From NCBI GenBank assembly GCA_945910005.1, contig OX246743.1, positions 8,246,673 through 8,310,672 on the forward strand: 64,000 bases of DNA, written 5' to 3'. The notes beneath the pieces are model-generated. The model was not told where the DNA came from, searched no databases, and worked only from the letters and a program-made list of their open reading frames with translations. The first letter of the stretch is position 1; every line of letters starts with the position of its first letter. The DNA comes from Isoperla grammatica. Lineage: Eukaryota > Arthropoda > Insecta > Plecoptera > Perlodidae. Positions 23,801 through 36,300 of the stretch are shown here, piece after piece. Position numbers and translations under genes: made by a program.

Positions 23801-25988
23801 TCGAGTTTGTAGAGCTTATGAAACTTATGGGTGCAACGTTATCAATAATTTGCCCCTTTTTCGATTAGTGTTGCATTCTTGAGATGTGAGTGTGACTATC
23901 AATGCATCACGTCCAGTAATTCTGTACTATTTATATTATTAGTGTTGGTTTTAGCCGGGTAACGTTGTTCTACCTCCATGTAAAGTTCAACTTGCTTATT
24001 AGAACATTTCGTCCAAATGCGAGTAATCCAAATTCTATCATCAGTAAATAATGCCCGAATATACGTCAGAGTTGAAATACCGGTAGATCAATTTACAAGA
24101 TGACAATTAACCTGAAATACATTAACAGAAATTAATGTTCCAACATCAAATTTGGGATTATCTCAATGGGGGTTATTTCCATTCCATTATGCTATCTACA
24201 ATAGGTTTTATTTTGTACAAATTGGTGATGTAATTTATTAAAAGGAAAGATATTGTTTAGATAAATTATAGACATTGGGAGATTTTTTTTGGTAGTAATG
24301 TTCACACCCAAATATACACTTTCTCAACATTCATGCATGTATATTATTGAAGTTAGGATTGTAATGATAAATATGAATTAATAATCTTGACATTTTCACA
24401 CAAAACAACGAAGTGTTCGGTGTTCCCCGTCTTTATAATAGGATGATGAAGTGATAAAACCAAAAAGAAAAATAGTAAATACATAGACACAAAAATAATA
24501 TTCTAATAATTAAAAGCAAAGTTTTAAAATCGATTTGCTTTTTCTCGAAACATGTGACATTTTGTTATATACACCACAGATTATTGAGTTTGCCCATTGT
24601 TAAATGATGCAATTACTCATTACTCATGCAACATCTTCTGAGTCTGATTGTCAACGGCTTATCAAGTGTCATGACAAATGATTCTTGGCACGCGCCATTG
24701 CATAGTTATATTACTGACATACTTATGCTCTCCACACATCATGCGGTATGCTTATGTTTTGATCTCCGTATCGTGTTCGGAATCAAAAGTAGCGTTTGAG
24801 TTGCATCATTGATTGAGAAAATAGGATCAGTCCTACCAACATTGTTAGTAAAATAATATACGGTAGGGGAGGTAAAGTTTAGGAAGGCAGGAGGTAAAGG
24901 AAAAATAACTTGGACTGAACATATTGGCATGAGGGTGGATTGCCATGTTACATAGGCGTGCGCAGAGGTTGAGCAGTGTGGGGGGGGGGGGGGCACAATA
25001 AATTCCCGACCGAAGTTCTTCCCGGTGGCGCCAATGAGGGGGATGCCCCCCACAAAAAAGCGCCGCAGGTGATTCTTTTAAAACATGCGCTTTTTAATGT
25101 GTTTTTAACCGTATTAGGAGGGGTAGGTATAGGTTGTCTGTTAAATGGGTTAATTTCACCACATTCTTTGTGGATATCTGCAGTGACATCATTGTTACAA
25201 AGTGATGGAAGTGGTCAGTCTCAAAGTCCAAATCTTGGCGAGACCCTATGAGAGAGGGTTTGAGTCACTCCTTTGCGCTTTGAGTGAGACGGAATGCCTG
25301 GTTGGGTGTAGTGTTCGAATGTTCGAAGCCAACATTTTATTTGTTATGAGAGGATAGAGATACTTAATCAAAATTTAAACGTGTTTGAGTGTAAGACGTA
25401 GAATGCAGCCGAGTGGCGAGCTGTGACAACACATAATGCAACCGTGGGCAGAAGTCGAGGCAGATACATTTCTACTGTGTTGTGACTTGTGAGCAAGACG
25501 CTACTAAATACGATTTTCCAAACTAATGCCTCATTCTGCTAAAAAAACAAACAAAAAACACACCTATCCTAATTGGGGGCAACTTCCTCCCTTGCCCCCC
25601 CCCCCCTCGCGGCGCCCATGGTTATGAATGGTTATGGGTTATCTACCCTAGCCCTCTCCCCCCTTCTTTTCGAAATACCCTCTCTAACAAAATAAACCGA
25701 GTTCTACACCTTGTAGGGAACTGATGAGTATTTCATCCATGACAAGTAAGACTACACAACTACTTCTAAAGTCAATGTATCCAAATAAAAAACAAAATGT
25801 ACTTACTGATTTTCAATGTTAGATTCAGTTCTTGGTACTAATTTCAGCTCAGCCGATCCAGACAAGACGTCCGATTTATGGTGATCTCCATTAAGATGTA
25901 CGTATCTCTTCAGATTGTTCAGGTCGCACTCGTGAATACCATTCCCGTTGGCGACTCCGTTCGCGTACCCGTTCGAGTAGCCGTTCAT
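12546..25988 (-). CDS. PNP: Purine nucleoside phosphorylase (complete, 6 exons)
   Basis: Exons 25807-25988, 21459-21553, 15242-15420, 14635-14810, 13214-13404 and 12546-12778 join in phase to 351 residues (human 289). The enzyme cleaves inosine and guanosine with phosphate to base plus ribose-1-phosphate in cytosolic purine salvage. All hallmark residues are present: phosphate-loop GSGLG, the TVPGHAG histidine, GRFHSYEGY (Arg, His, Tyr), TNAAGG, the [10 protein letters not shown] glutamate, GMSTVPE, SLITN asparagine and the EANH histidine. The N-terminal ~60 residues are extra relative to human PNP and start with an Asn-Gly-rich repeat ([16 protein letters not shown]). The trimeric, 6-oxopurine-specific class is indicated. 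A TATA box lies upstream, and introns are full of repeats. Confidence 0.95.
13214..13404 (-). CDS. PNP: PNP exon 5
   Basis: Residues ~211-275: [14 protein letters not shown] through the base-binding [10 protein letters not shown] glutamate to GVDAVG; acceptor TTCCTGCACAG, donor GTAAGT. Confidence 0.93.
13946..14646. repeat. Minisatellite of nine ~80-bp units copying the PNP exon 4 donor
   Basis: Nine near-identical units with the phase GGTTCGACTAGCC...TGCCATCATT. The period is 80 bases, with one unit shortened to about 56. On the - strand each unit ends in CCAATGATGGCAG followed by GTCAGT, which is exactly the last 13 bases of PNP exon 4 plus its splice donor. The first unit (near the true exon) merges with the exon itself. 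Confidence 0.95.
14635..14810 (-). CDS. PNP: PNP exon 4
   Basis: Residues ~153-211: [11 protein letters not shown], the [14 protein letters not shown] block and GANDG. Acceptor TTGTTACAG; donor GGCAG|GTCAGT, which is part of the adjoining minisatellite unit. Confidence 0.93.
15242..15420 (-). CDS. PNP: PNP exon 3
   Basis: Residues ~93-152: [22 protein letters not shown] and [15 protein letters not shown]; donor AAG|GTAAGT. Confidence 0.93.
15421..16214. other. PNP intron 2, unique part
   Basis: No coding similarity recognised. A short GC-richer piece at about 15,880-16,200 contains GATGGCGGCC and open frames, but nothing resembling a known protein. Confidence 0.35.
16307..17053 (+). mobile_element. 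Non-autonomous element, family B (copy 1)
   Basis: 747-bp unit starting CTAGGAAAACGCTCTG and ending in the hairpin-like GCTCGCTTCGCTCGCTTA. It shows >95% identity by eye to the unit at 17,104 and lower identity to an inverted copy at 29,832-30,532. It contains an A-rich tract near its 3' end. The internal 71-codon open frame is non-conserved between copies and is not regarded as a gene. A short 5'-end match (AGGAAACGCTCTG) stands alone near 28,378. Confidence 0.7.
17104..17853 (+). mobile_element. Non-autonomous element, family B (copy 2)
   Basis: Direct neighbour of copy 1 with the same termini, separated by 50 bases of the host tandem repeat. Poly-A tract near 17,770-17,803. Confidence 0.7.
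18331..21458. other. PNP intron 2, remaining part
   Basis: Apart from the MITE at 18825, mainly AT-rich unique DNA. Around 20,830-20,960 there is a GC-richer block (GGCTGCTGGGGCTTTGCCCC) that looks like the end of a degraded DNA transposon. No coding similarity recognised. Confidence 0.35.
18825..18932. mobile_element. Short hairpin MITE
   Basis: ~108-bp element: left end GGCGTTCACACAAAGTTTT, right end AAAATCTGTGTGGACCAGCC (mirror), and an inner hairpin with TTTTAAGACGTTGTTTT and its complement around a 5-7 base loop. Confidence 0.65.
21459..21553 (-). CDS. PNP: PNP exon 2
   Basis: Residues 61-93: [15 protein letters not shown] and the [10 protein letters not shown] phosphate loop. Acceptor TTTACTTCCAG, donor GTGAGT; phase fits both neighbours. 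Confidence 0.92.
21801..21978. repeat. Two-copy 89-bp tandem duplication
   Basis: TTTAGTTATC(A/G)ATTCCACTAG through ATATCTACGAAAATGTA occurs twice with period 89 and only a few mismatches. In PNP intron 1. Confidence 0.8.
21979..25806. other. PNP intron 1, remaining part
   Basis: Mostly AT-rich unique sequence. At 24,950-25,620 a stretch bounded by TAGGCGTGCGCAG on the left and GGCGCCCATGG on the right, with poly-G/poly-C next to each end, may be a degraded DNA element. No coding similarity recognised. Confidence 0.35.
25807..25988 (-). CDS. PNP: PNP exon 1
   Basis: Start ATG at 25988; residues 1-61. The Asn-Gly-rich N-terminal tail and linker are absent from human PNP. Donor GTAAGT at 25806-25801 splits a codon that exon 2 completes. 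Confidence 0.88.
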
Positions 25989-26069
25989 TATGACTCAAAA
26001 CAATAACTGCAGTTGGTTAGTCACTAATGCGTTCTCGCTGTGTGCCTTGCAGTCGGACACCATGGGTTG

Positions 26070-26077
26070 TTTATATA
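26070..26077 (-). promoter_or_regulatory. PNP TATA box
   Basis: TATATAAA on the - strand, 82 bases upstream of the ATG. Predicts transcription start near 26,040 and a short ~50-base leader. Confidence 0.55.
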
Positions 26078-26089
26078 CTCGTCTACGCT

Positions 26090-28059
26090 GACGAAGACGT
26101 CGGCCAATAGCAGCGCGTCCCCTGACCTTGACAGCCAATAGGAAACATTTATCGGATCGATGTAATTAGTTGGCTCTAGTTGGATATGTTATTATGCTAT
26201 GACGCGATTTTCTTATGTAACATTTGGACAGTATTGACAATATTAACATATTGAGTTTTTATTAACATTTGAGTTTTTAAAGAAAAAGAAAATTGTTGTA
26301 TATTATTAAGAATTCTGCACCACAATATGTGCCAAGTAAACAAGAAAAATATTAGTGATTATTAGCTATAAGTTTAGATTATTTTTCAGTTCGTTATTAT
26401 CATGATATATGAAGATGGATAACACGCCTTATGACATATGACCACGCTAATCTTTATATCGACGATATTATTCTTAATTGTTATTGTTATTGTTTTGATT
26501 TTTTTTCATTCTTGTAAGTTGTAACTTCTTTTTACTTAATTAAAACGTTTCCCTCATTTATTGCAAAATTGTTTTTTATGCTTTAATAGTTTTTGGCTAG
26601 TTTTAGTACGAGTCGGCTGCCACTTACTTACTTATACGTACTAGATGCAATAGTTCAACATTGAACTTTGCTGGAACGCTCTCCCGGGCTGGGCCCTCTA
26701 GAGCAGATGAAGGAATACGGAGGTAAAAACTCATAAGCCCGAGGGCTGGGGTGATAATAAGAATTAGTGTGGGGATGAATGGGGGTAGAACCTGCTACAA
26801 TAGAGTCAGTGTAAAAACGAGAAGAAAACTGAATTGGGGTGCTCAGTAGAAGCGAGGGGGGCCGTCGCAGTCTAGGGCTGAACCATCCAGGGCTCAGGGC
26901 CCTTGCTATCAATCAATCAATCAAAAATAGCTTTTATTCGTTACTCTGTTTACATTTAATTACAATATCGTATCATAAACAATAGCAGTACTAGACAGTC
27001 ATATAACATTGTGAATCAACTGTAAATGAGCAAGCGAGTACCCACATGAGCATGGTGCTTGTGTGTGGGTGCAAATTAGAAATTACATTTCATTTTAATT
27101 ATCATAGATGGCATAAGTGAATGTTCTTTGGGATCAATATTAGTTACTGGTCAGTTAAGGCATTACCATAACATGGATATGGTAATGATGATATGATTAT
27201 AAAAGATAATGATGTGGATGATAATATCTAATAACCCTATAAAGTAAACTCATGCACATAGAACAAAAATAATAAAGGTTTAAGGTCGCTAAATAAGATA
27301 ATAAAACACTGATAAAAATAGTACCGGCAATAATGGTAATATAAAATGTGAGTTATATTAAAGATGAGAAATAATAGTAAAACAGTAAAACAAGTGGATG
27401 GATGACAATTGACAACAGTAATCTATACAATCAAATACAGTAAGTGTTTGTTACAAGGTTTTTACACAGATTTACACAGATATAGACTGGGACGGATCAC
27501 GGCACTCGCCTCTTCTTTGCTGTTAGGGGGAAAACTTGTGCTTGGAGCTGTTTCAATTCCTATCAAGCCCATTTCATTGCATGTTGTCTAATAATGAATG
27601 ATTGAATATAATATATGCGATATCGTTTTGTTTTTGTTGCACGATAGCAGCATCACACAAACATGTTTTTATTTCAAATTTAGAGCAATATAACTTGTTA
27701 AAATGCTTTTCACTATCTGCCTCGATCAAAGATTTATGGGATGATGATAAAATAATATGTAAGGACGTCATTTTGAGTCGAAAGGGGTCAACGTTATTTG
27801 ACCCCAGATCGATAGCCCCAGTTTGATGTGTAGGCCTATATCAAGCATGGTGATGATACGGGATGACGTGATGTGGTGTGACATGTCAAGTTTATTGTTA
27901 CCATAGGGATCTGTTTTGAAGGGGATAATGATATAGAATGTAACATAGAGGTCAATAACATCTTGACTAAACCGTGTTACAATGTAGATTGAATTGTTTA
28001 CTTATTAGTTATGAATTATGCTTGAGAGATGCACGGTTTTAGATCATACCTGCAAATAC

Positions 28060-28132
<73 letters not shown>

Positions 28133-29831
28133 GTTGTTGTTACTATTATTTTTATAATTTCTTTCATTTTGTTTCTATCATTTTTTTCTTCTCTCTGTGG
28201 TTCAAATCGTTTCAATTTCAACCTTATATGCATTTAGTCCCACACTTATTTTATTTTTCAATTACTTATTTTCACTAGATTATAGTGGTTAGAGTATCTT
28301 ATTAGGTATCTGTTTATATAATTATAAATCACATGCATTATTCAGTTTGTATTGAATAACATGTTTATTTACTGTACTAGGAAACGCTCTGCGTTGCCAG
28401 ATGAGCGATTTTTTTCAATGTACCGGTATTAAACAAATCATTTGCATAACATATTACACTTACAAAAAAAAAATACGCTTATAATTAACATATTATAATT
28501 TTTTTACAAGATGGAAGCGTAATTTACAACCTTAGAAGTTGTGTACATTATTTCTCGATATGTTGCTAATAATTGCATGAATTACGAAATATTATTTTAA
28601 GACCTCCAAGTTGATTTTGCAATGGATTTCAGCAGAATTTCATTAATGATTCTGAATTACAAGAAATAGTTTAGATGTATTATATAATATCTTGTATTTT
28701 ACAGTGAGCGTCTACAATTCATAATATTTCGCAATCTTTCGTACAATAAGCAACCAGCGCATGAATGTAATTCGCTTATAATATCAATGCTTTCGCATAA
28801 TGCGCTGAAAATATACAATAAATTGAATGATTGCTATTTTGTATTAGAGATACCATTATAATTCTTACAATGCCCAGTAACTACTTATTCGTCGAATAGC
28901 TTGTTGTCTCCATGGCAACGACCAATCAAAACCCTTGAAATCCTTCAAATAGCTTAATTGCTACAAATAACTTTCTTATTAGGAAATTGTAAGACCGGCC
29001 TAAGATTACTACCACCATGGGTATTCATTTCTTGCTAAGAGATATGGAAAGAGCCTCCCCCCCCCCCCCACCGTATTACCCAATGACGCATGAAAACAGA
29101 ACACAAACAAATTAGTAGTATATTTTCTATTACAACCAAAACAACATGAAGTAATGCAACTAATTATGCAACATGTTGTTTGCTACACATTGACGCGTTT
29201 CATGCTTCCGAACTAGTCTTCTGATTGGTCAAGCAAAGAAACAACAATTAGAAACTAAACATTGGAAACTAGTTTTAATCAAGGGTTACATTAAAGCATT
29301 AGTCCAAACATTTTACATCTAAAGTCTAAACCAACTCTAAATCTAACGAATAATAAGTTAATAACTAAGGAAATGCGAGAGGAGGGGACTATAGTTGAGG
29401 GGTAAGAGTGGTGGCAGGATAGAAGAAGATGGAGAGGCTTATCTTCCATGCCGACCCAACGCAGAGTTGGACGTGGCAACAGATGATGATGATGATGATG
29501 ATGATTAAAAGTGACGGTAAGTATATATACGGTATCCTGTTTGGGGTAGTTCAATATCAAGGTTGAACTTACTCAAAGTTGAACGTATAAATGTTGCAAC
29601 CTATAAAGATCCGTTCATTTGTCCGTTCCGAACAGTCTAGAACAGGGAGAAAAGGAAAGATGGGCTGTTCTACTGTAAAACAATTCGGGCCTGCTGTTCA
29701 TCGATGTTTCATTCGGAACTGTTCGGAACGGTCCGACCATGTGTGTGATTGTTTTAAAATGAGTTAGAACATAAAGCGGAAAGGCGTCATTCTCATAGAA
29801 CATGAAGGGATGCGTCTCCATTAGACTTCAA
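26090..29831. other. Intergenic region with retroelement tails and microsatellites
   Basis: No gene recognised. Several 3'-tail-like short tandem runs: (TCAA)n at about 26,911-26,925 (a TTGA tail on the - strand), (TTA)n at 28,059-28,131, and (GAT)n at 29,481-29,506 preceded by GACCCAACGCAGAGTTGGACG. Such runs often mark 3' ends of non-LTR retrotransposons. Open frames over the TTA run are translated microsatellite. Confidence 0.4.
28059..28131. repeat. (TTA)n microsatellite
   Basis: About 24 uninterrupted ATT/TTA units. Confidence 0.95.
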
Positions 29832-30532
29832 TGGCACTTCGTTCTGTTTTTTTTTAAATTTTTTTTTATGTCTGTCGATAGAGGTCGAACGGAAAGTCCG
29901 ATCAACTTGAAATTTAGACCATCCACAAGCCTCACTGTGGATTGAAGGTGTATTGTTTTGAGGCAAAATCGTTCGAAAATTTACAAAGTTACACCATAGT
30001 TACTGCAAAGTATTTTTCTGAAACAAAATGGCGGCAAAATGTGAGATAGCCATATTTTGTTAAAGCGTTTTCCGGTCACAGATATGTTCATTTTATGGCG
30101 ATTTGATGAATATTGGCAAAGTTATACAAAAGTTACTCGAAAATATTTTTCTGAAACACAGTAACAGCAAAATGTGAGGTGGCTATCTTATAGTAAATTC
30201 TCGTCCGGTCACGAATATACTAATTTAAACGCGATGGAATACGTATTAGAGGCAGAAATTACATTTCAAATGCTCTCAATAACTGTTAGTAACGGTGGCG
30301 GACCGCGGCGAAAACACTAGACAGAATGACAACAAAAATTCTTTGCAACGCACATTGCACTGCATTCAACAATGTCGGGAAGTATAATAGCTATGGAAAT
30401 TAGAAAAATGTTTGCAATGCGCATTCTTGAATTGTTGTTTATTGTTAATTTTATTAGCTTTGAGATCTGTTCGCCAGAAAGTTCATAGATATGGACGCGC
30501 TTATCAACGCGTCAAACAGAGCGTTTTCTTAG
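29832..30532 (-). mobile_element. Non-autonomous element, family B (inverted copy 3)
   Basis: Reverse-orientation relative of the 16,307 and 17,104 units: starts (in + coordinates) GGCACTTCGTTCTG, ends CAAACAGAGCGTTTTCTTAG. More diverged than the other two copies. Confidence 0.7.
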
Positions 30533-31984
30533 AGTATTGAATATGACAAATTTGCGTCTGACAAGTCCAAAGTATGTCCTTAGGTAGGTAGAGCCGAAGA
30601 TTAACATTATTAATCTTAGCTAGAACTCAAGACAAGTAGCAAAGCAATATTGCTGCAGCTGCTTTAGTTAGACTGAAACAACTTGGAAGTTAGTCTGTAT
30701 GCATATATATCATAGTATGACACCAGAGATAACATTAATTAAATTGATGACACATTAAATAAAATTGTAGATAGGTATCCTAGAACACTGATAACTCAAA
30801 CGGCGCTAAATAAAACACTAGATTCAATTCCAAAGCAAAAGCTTTTATTTTCCTTCTTGGAAATTATATATTGACACAGATAACGACGTGATTTGCGTGA
30901 TTGATGGGCCTATTGCAGAATACACAGCTGTCAGAACACCCCCATATCAATATGAGAAGCAGTGGCGGGCAGGTTTTATTAGGGCCGGTGCTTGAAGCTG
31001 TCGTCGGGGGGTATACCCACTCATTGACATTGTCACGAATACCAAGTGCGAGGTCTGTGGTAGGCCTAGACCCCCAGGCGTATCGGCCGAGGCAAAAACT
31101 TTGTTTTAATATAACTATTATTATCTTTATCGGCGCTCAAAGACTACCTATACCGCTTGATGGGATCAACTCTTTTGTTTGTATTCTCGTAGTACGTCGG
31201 ATATAAAGTATTTTGTATACATCGGTCGATTCATAACCTTATACTCAAGCCACTACATCCCCTCCCCCCCAAACAACACATATATGTTTTAGCTGTAGGA
31301 ACATCTGTAATAAGTTAGTCGATATTTTGAAATATACAGACTGCCAACATTATTTTTATTTGTAATTCTAGTTTCTAATTGTTTGCACCATTTACCATTT
31401 GATGACGAGTGTTATATAGCTTGTGCTAATTGCTAGCTGTTGTTGCAGAGGCACTATCTATCTGGACTTGCCTTTAACCCGTTCCCACTCGAGAGGGGGG
31501 TGGGGAGGGCGACGCCATAGTCTGCAGGCCTTTCTAGACATTCCAAACTAGGATTCTTACCATTCATTATTGATATAAATTCAATTTCCTGCTAAAATAT
31601 TCGTGGCATGAGTGGCATTATGCTTATACTTGATTGTACAACTGTCCCTTCCTATTCAGAGTATTCAGAGCAACGGAATGTGGATAGTTGCAAAGGAAAT
31701 TCCTAATGCAGTGTGTCTTCCCTGAGGAAAACCAAAGACCCTCGATGTCTCAAGGAAAACCACAGTGCAAAGTGTTGGTATTATATTGTTGAATCATGAT
31801 ACGATACTATACAAATCACCTTTAAAAACGTAGTGAGGGGTTGGGGGTGGTTACGGTGCATCAGGGGTTAGTACTGTAGAAAATCAACTATATTAGGGTA
31901 TTAGTAGTGGGGGGTAGTTTAGAACGTATGTACTTATCGCAGCATTCTCTTCATGAAAGAGAAAAGCTGAGAAAATCATCAGTC

Positions 31985-32065
31985 GTGCATCCAGTGGATG
32001 GAATCGATCCGACAACCTCTTGAATAGAGATCCTCATGTTACCACCGCCCACTGCCTCTATTGGA
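31985..32065 (-). mobile_element. tRNA-derived SINE head
   Basis: On the - strand: AATAGAGGCAGTGGGCGGTG (A-box-like), an anticodon-arm-like middle, GGTTGTCGGATCGATTCC (B-box-like GGATCGATTCC), then CATCCACTGG. It resembles the tRNA-like head of V-type SINEs; the body probably continues toward ~31,900. Confidence 0.5.
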
Positions 32066-33113
32066 TTGTCTTATAATGATTGCAAGACATTATGCTGGTG
32101 TAGACCCATAGTACTACAATACAAGTGATTTAAGCAGAGTTCTGAAAAATCTTGTTGTCTCGCCCCCCCCCCCCCCCAAGTATCTGAAGCCACCCTAAAT
32201 AAGATCTTTCTAACTTTTCATGGGTAATGCCTACACCTTTAAGAATTGAGTTAACGTGCATAAAAATAAAGGCAATATATCTATAAAATTGCTGAGACAA
32301 AATTAAAACCAAAATTTTGTAAATTGTAAGTTGTAAATTGTGTTCAGTTTGTTCAAAAATGAAATTCACTCTATAATAAACCCATTTTTCATGGATCTAC
32401 TGCTAAGTAATTAAAACCAGAAGTTCTTTTACTCGGATGATGAGTGAACCCAATAGGAAAACGATATAAATATTGATGAGTGAACCCAAAAGGAAAACGA
32501 TATAAATATTAGTACATGCATTGATTGCATGGTGGACTATTGGCCCCTGGGGTAAAACACCATTGTGCATTCTTAACATACCATATGAAATGAATGAACC
32601 AGAAATATCCAGTTGCCGGACTTCCTAATAAATAAATCCCAATTCATCAACTCATGGTATCATGACACATTTATTTATCATGGTTGAGTGAGGCCACTAA
32701 TTGAGTTGTAGGGTAACACTCAGTGTTAGAATTATTTTAATAGTACATGATGTTCATAATCAGTGGTGCATGAAAGATGTTGCAATACTTTTATTTATTT
32801 ATTTAATGTCTATCCTATTCAGTTATAAAAACTGATTTACAAAGGAGGACCTTAAACAAAACTAAGCTGTGCAAACAATTAATAGTAATGAAATCATAAA
32901 TAACAATAACAACAAAAACAAAACAAACTACTGAACTACTATATAAAATATAATCAAGAACAAGAAAAAATAAATGAGAAATTAAATAAAATCAAATGAA
33001 GTGGAAATTCAACATATTAAAAAATAAAAATAGAAGTATGCAAATAAGAAAGAACATGAAAAAACAAAAAAAATTGTGGGAAAAAATAAATATATATATA
33101 TATATTATATAGG

Positions 33114-33155
<42 letters not shown>

Positions 33156-35186
33156 TGAAAAAGAAGAAAAAAAAGAAGAAAAAAAAAAGAAAAAAAAAAG
33201 AAAAACTGATTTGTTAACGGTCCCAGCTCAAACGAAATGAGGATTGCAAAAAATCAGAAACTGCAATCTGGGAAAAAAATTTCACGTAAAAGCAACCCGG
33301 GAAACCGCACACGCCTTCTATCTTCACTTCGAATCTTGAAAGTCAGATGGTCTTGAAAATCTTGATCCGAGAACCATTTATAAGTAGAGATCAAACTGAA
33401 TCAAGAAACTGAATCAAACTGAATAACTTTTATTTAATGAAGGCTTAATTGTGCAGTTAATATTACTGAAATGGAATGATATATATGTGACAGTTAAACA
33501 CGGTATTGGAAAAGTGGTAAAATAAACTGAATATTCACGTGAGGGACTTTTTTTATAATTACTTTTAGTCTTTTTTTTTAAATTTTGAATACTATATTTT
33601 GAGTTATAGAATTTTGATATTGTTACATTTATTAAGTCGCACGTTTTTATCGAGGTATGAATGCGAGAGAAACGGAGGGGAGTGAATGTTCACTGACAAC
33701 GAAGTGTCGTAAGACAAAGTATGAGTAAAGAAAGACAAGAAGTAGATCTCAAATGAGGTTTAAGTTGTCTCAACAGAGATCTTCATCCACCCCCACCCCT
33801 CTCATGCACCATTTCAATGAAAATCAACAGCGTAGTCTCAGCAACACATGGAGGTGGGAAAAATATCCAAAAGCAAGAGAAAACTCTATATAAAAGAGTC
33901 AGTAGTCACCACGTATTTTAAACTGGTTGAGCCTCACTACTTATAACAGGAAACATATATAGGCCCGTTGGCCCCGTCAAACGTTAAGACCAGACTGCAA
34001 TCACTGTCTTCTAGAAAATCTTCTTGGACAATGGCACCTGTGGCCATTTACCTTGAGATGTGAAGTTCACATTCAGTTGAAGTAAGTTTGTTCACATTCA
34101 GTCTTTTCTACAAAGTAAAGTAACAACAACCTAAATATGTGTATGGGGCAGCACACTCAAAAGAAAACACATTGTTAACTATGTATATTATGTATTTTTT
34201 CTTTGACTTGTTACACTTCAAATTTAGGGGAAAACTTCACAATCATTTTGAACTATTGTACAACTATTTGGGAACAAATTGTTAGATAATACAATTACAA
34301 TCTATGCAGTTCACACACCCACCAAAATATACACATTAATTGGCTTTTAGTAACAAATTGTTCTTTTGTTTTAGTTTCTTACAAAATATAATTAAACCTG
34401 TAAACTACAATATGAAAAGGTTTTGAACATGGAGCAGTTTAAAAGAACAGGGATGAACATATGTACCAATGAGTTGACTACAAGAGCTGATAGGATGAAG
34501 TGTGTACAACTAACAGGTAATTGCTTGGCGACCTTCAATGTTAATATTGCAGTATTTTACATGTACCGGTACTACAGGGACCATAGAAGTCTCCAACTAG
34601 ATTGTGGTTGAGTCCAGGATCATTAAATAATTACTATCATTAACAAATGATTGGACTTCATAGTATTGGCAACTTGCAAACATCACTTGTCTGCAGCTGG
34701 CTGGACGTTGTCGACTTACACATACATAGCTTTCTAAAAGTTACATTAATAAATATTTGGAAAGAAAGACTCGTTTTCTTTCTTATCTTTCCCATTTTTT
34801 TTTAAATACTAGATTTGTTATCACAAAAAACAAGCTGCCAAATAATTATGAAAATATTAAATTAAGCTCATTAATAAGTTATTATTTGATAATAATACAT
34901 GGGCTGCACTGCAGTACAAAACAGAACACATAAAAGCCTTTGTTACAGGCAACAATATTTACAAATGAAAAGAGGTAATAAATACAAATACTGGATATTT
35001 GTATAACTGAAGATTAAGTAAATTAAACTGGTGTAAGCTACCCAAAAGAGTCAACATAAAAGTTGGCTGTATTAATTAACTGCCTGACACAACTGCTGCA
35101 GTTATGGGCTAAAAATCACTAGCAATTAAATTACAAAATTAGTAATTTCATGAATATAACATTCAGCATTCGAAAGGAAATCTAAA
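32066..35186. other. Intergenic AT-rich region
   Basis: No coding similarity. Contains a two-copy 36-bp tandem repeat around 32,438-32,510, an A-rich low-complexity tract (32,900-33,200) with an (AT)n run at about 33,091-33,150, and short open frames without recognised relatives. Confidence 0.4.
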
Positions 35187-35465
35187 GCCCAATTTAGACG
35201 GTTCAATGTTCCGCTCAATGAGTCAATGTTCCTTGAATTCAAGTACAAAAAAAAGCATCACATAAAGTAGAGTATTGTTGTGTTTTATGGCACAAGCCAC
35301 CTCGATTCTAAAAATAGCCACGTGGTAGTGTTTTGTGTCAGACAAACATTGAATGTGCAGCAACCATAGAGCGATAGAACTTTTATTATCTATGTATATT
35401 TTGATGCTTTTTTGTCCTTGAATTCAAGGAACATTGAACGGAACATTGAACCGTCTAAATGGGGC
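35187..35465. mobile_element. MITE, family A relative (long form)
   Basis: 279-bp element with termini GCCCAATTTAGACGGTTCAA and its mirror TTGAACCGTCTAAATGGGGC, and subterminal CCTTGAATTCAAG on both sides. Shares TGATGCTTTTTTGTCCTTGA with the 57,011 MITE, so the families are related. Confidence 0.75.
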
Positions 35466-36261
35466 AATAGGTCATCATAATTCGTAACCCAAAGAGATAA
35501 GCTAAATAATTATAGTAATTGGTATGTTGGTATGGACAACAATACCAGTTATAATTGAAATGGGATTTTAATTTCCAATTGCACTTATAAAATAAAATGC
35601 CCACTAAAAAGAACAAATACACACAATTAATATAACTGTGTACGAGTATTTAAAATTTCCACCACATTATCAAAAATCAATCAAATACAAAATGCTTAGT
35701 AGAGGTTTTAGTATTTTCTACATGCCTATTAGCACTAACATATTAAACTTTCTCTTATCCTTAAATTGGTAATTTTTTTCTCACACATTGAACGATTATA
35801 TTGCAATGCCAATTCTAGCATATCACCCTACCCCATCACGAAAGGCTGTTACACAGTTGCAAGATGAGGCATGCATTCGACTGCAGAGGTCATTTTTATG
35901 TCTATCTTTTAGGATAATAGTGCAGAAGGGGTAATTTCGAATACAGTACAATCTTTACGATGGGTTGTAGTAGCAGTAGTAGTAGTAGTATCTAACTCTT
36001 TTTCACATTCTAAAATTCAAAACCAAATTTGAAATTGTCATATGAATTCATAGTTCATTATACATTAAAAGTATTACGCATACTGATAAGATAATGTGAT
36101 ACTGGTTGGACTTGCTGTAAGTCCCGACAAATGATGTACAGGTGCAATACTGCTGCAAGAACACACTCACACATTGCAACACTATGTCCACCTTGCGTTA
36201 CACAAGTATACGAGTAAGAGCACATGGTTCAACACTAACAGCAGCTACCTTGCGAGTTGTA

Positions 36262-36300
36262 CGGCAACGTTTCGTCATATACTGACCAATCATCAGGAAT
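36262..36300 (-). ncRNA. Hammerhead-ribozyme-like core (Penelope-type remnant)
   Basis: On the - strand: CTGATGA (36,290-36,296), a stem GTCA/TGAC with a short GTATA loop, then GAAAC (from 36,273). This is the CUGANGA - helix II - GAAA order of a hammerhead core, as carried in Penelope-like element terminal repeats. Helix I and the cleavage site are not clear, so activity is unproven. Confidence 0.4.

Noticed and set aside
24950..25620. Possible DNA element bounded by poly-G and poly-C tracts in PNP intron 1
   Set aside because: The termini match too weakly and no target duplication could be seen.
28018..28278. Open frames with long Tyr or Ile runs
   Set aside because: They are translations of the (TTA)n microsatellite.
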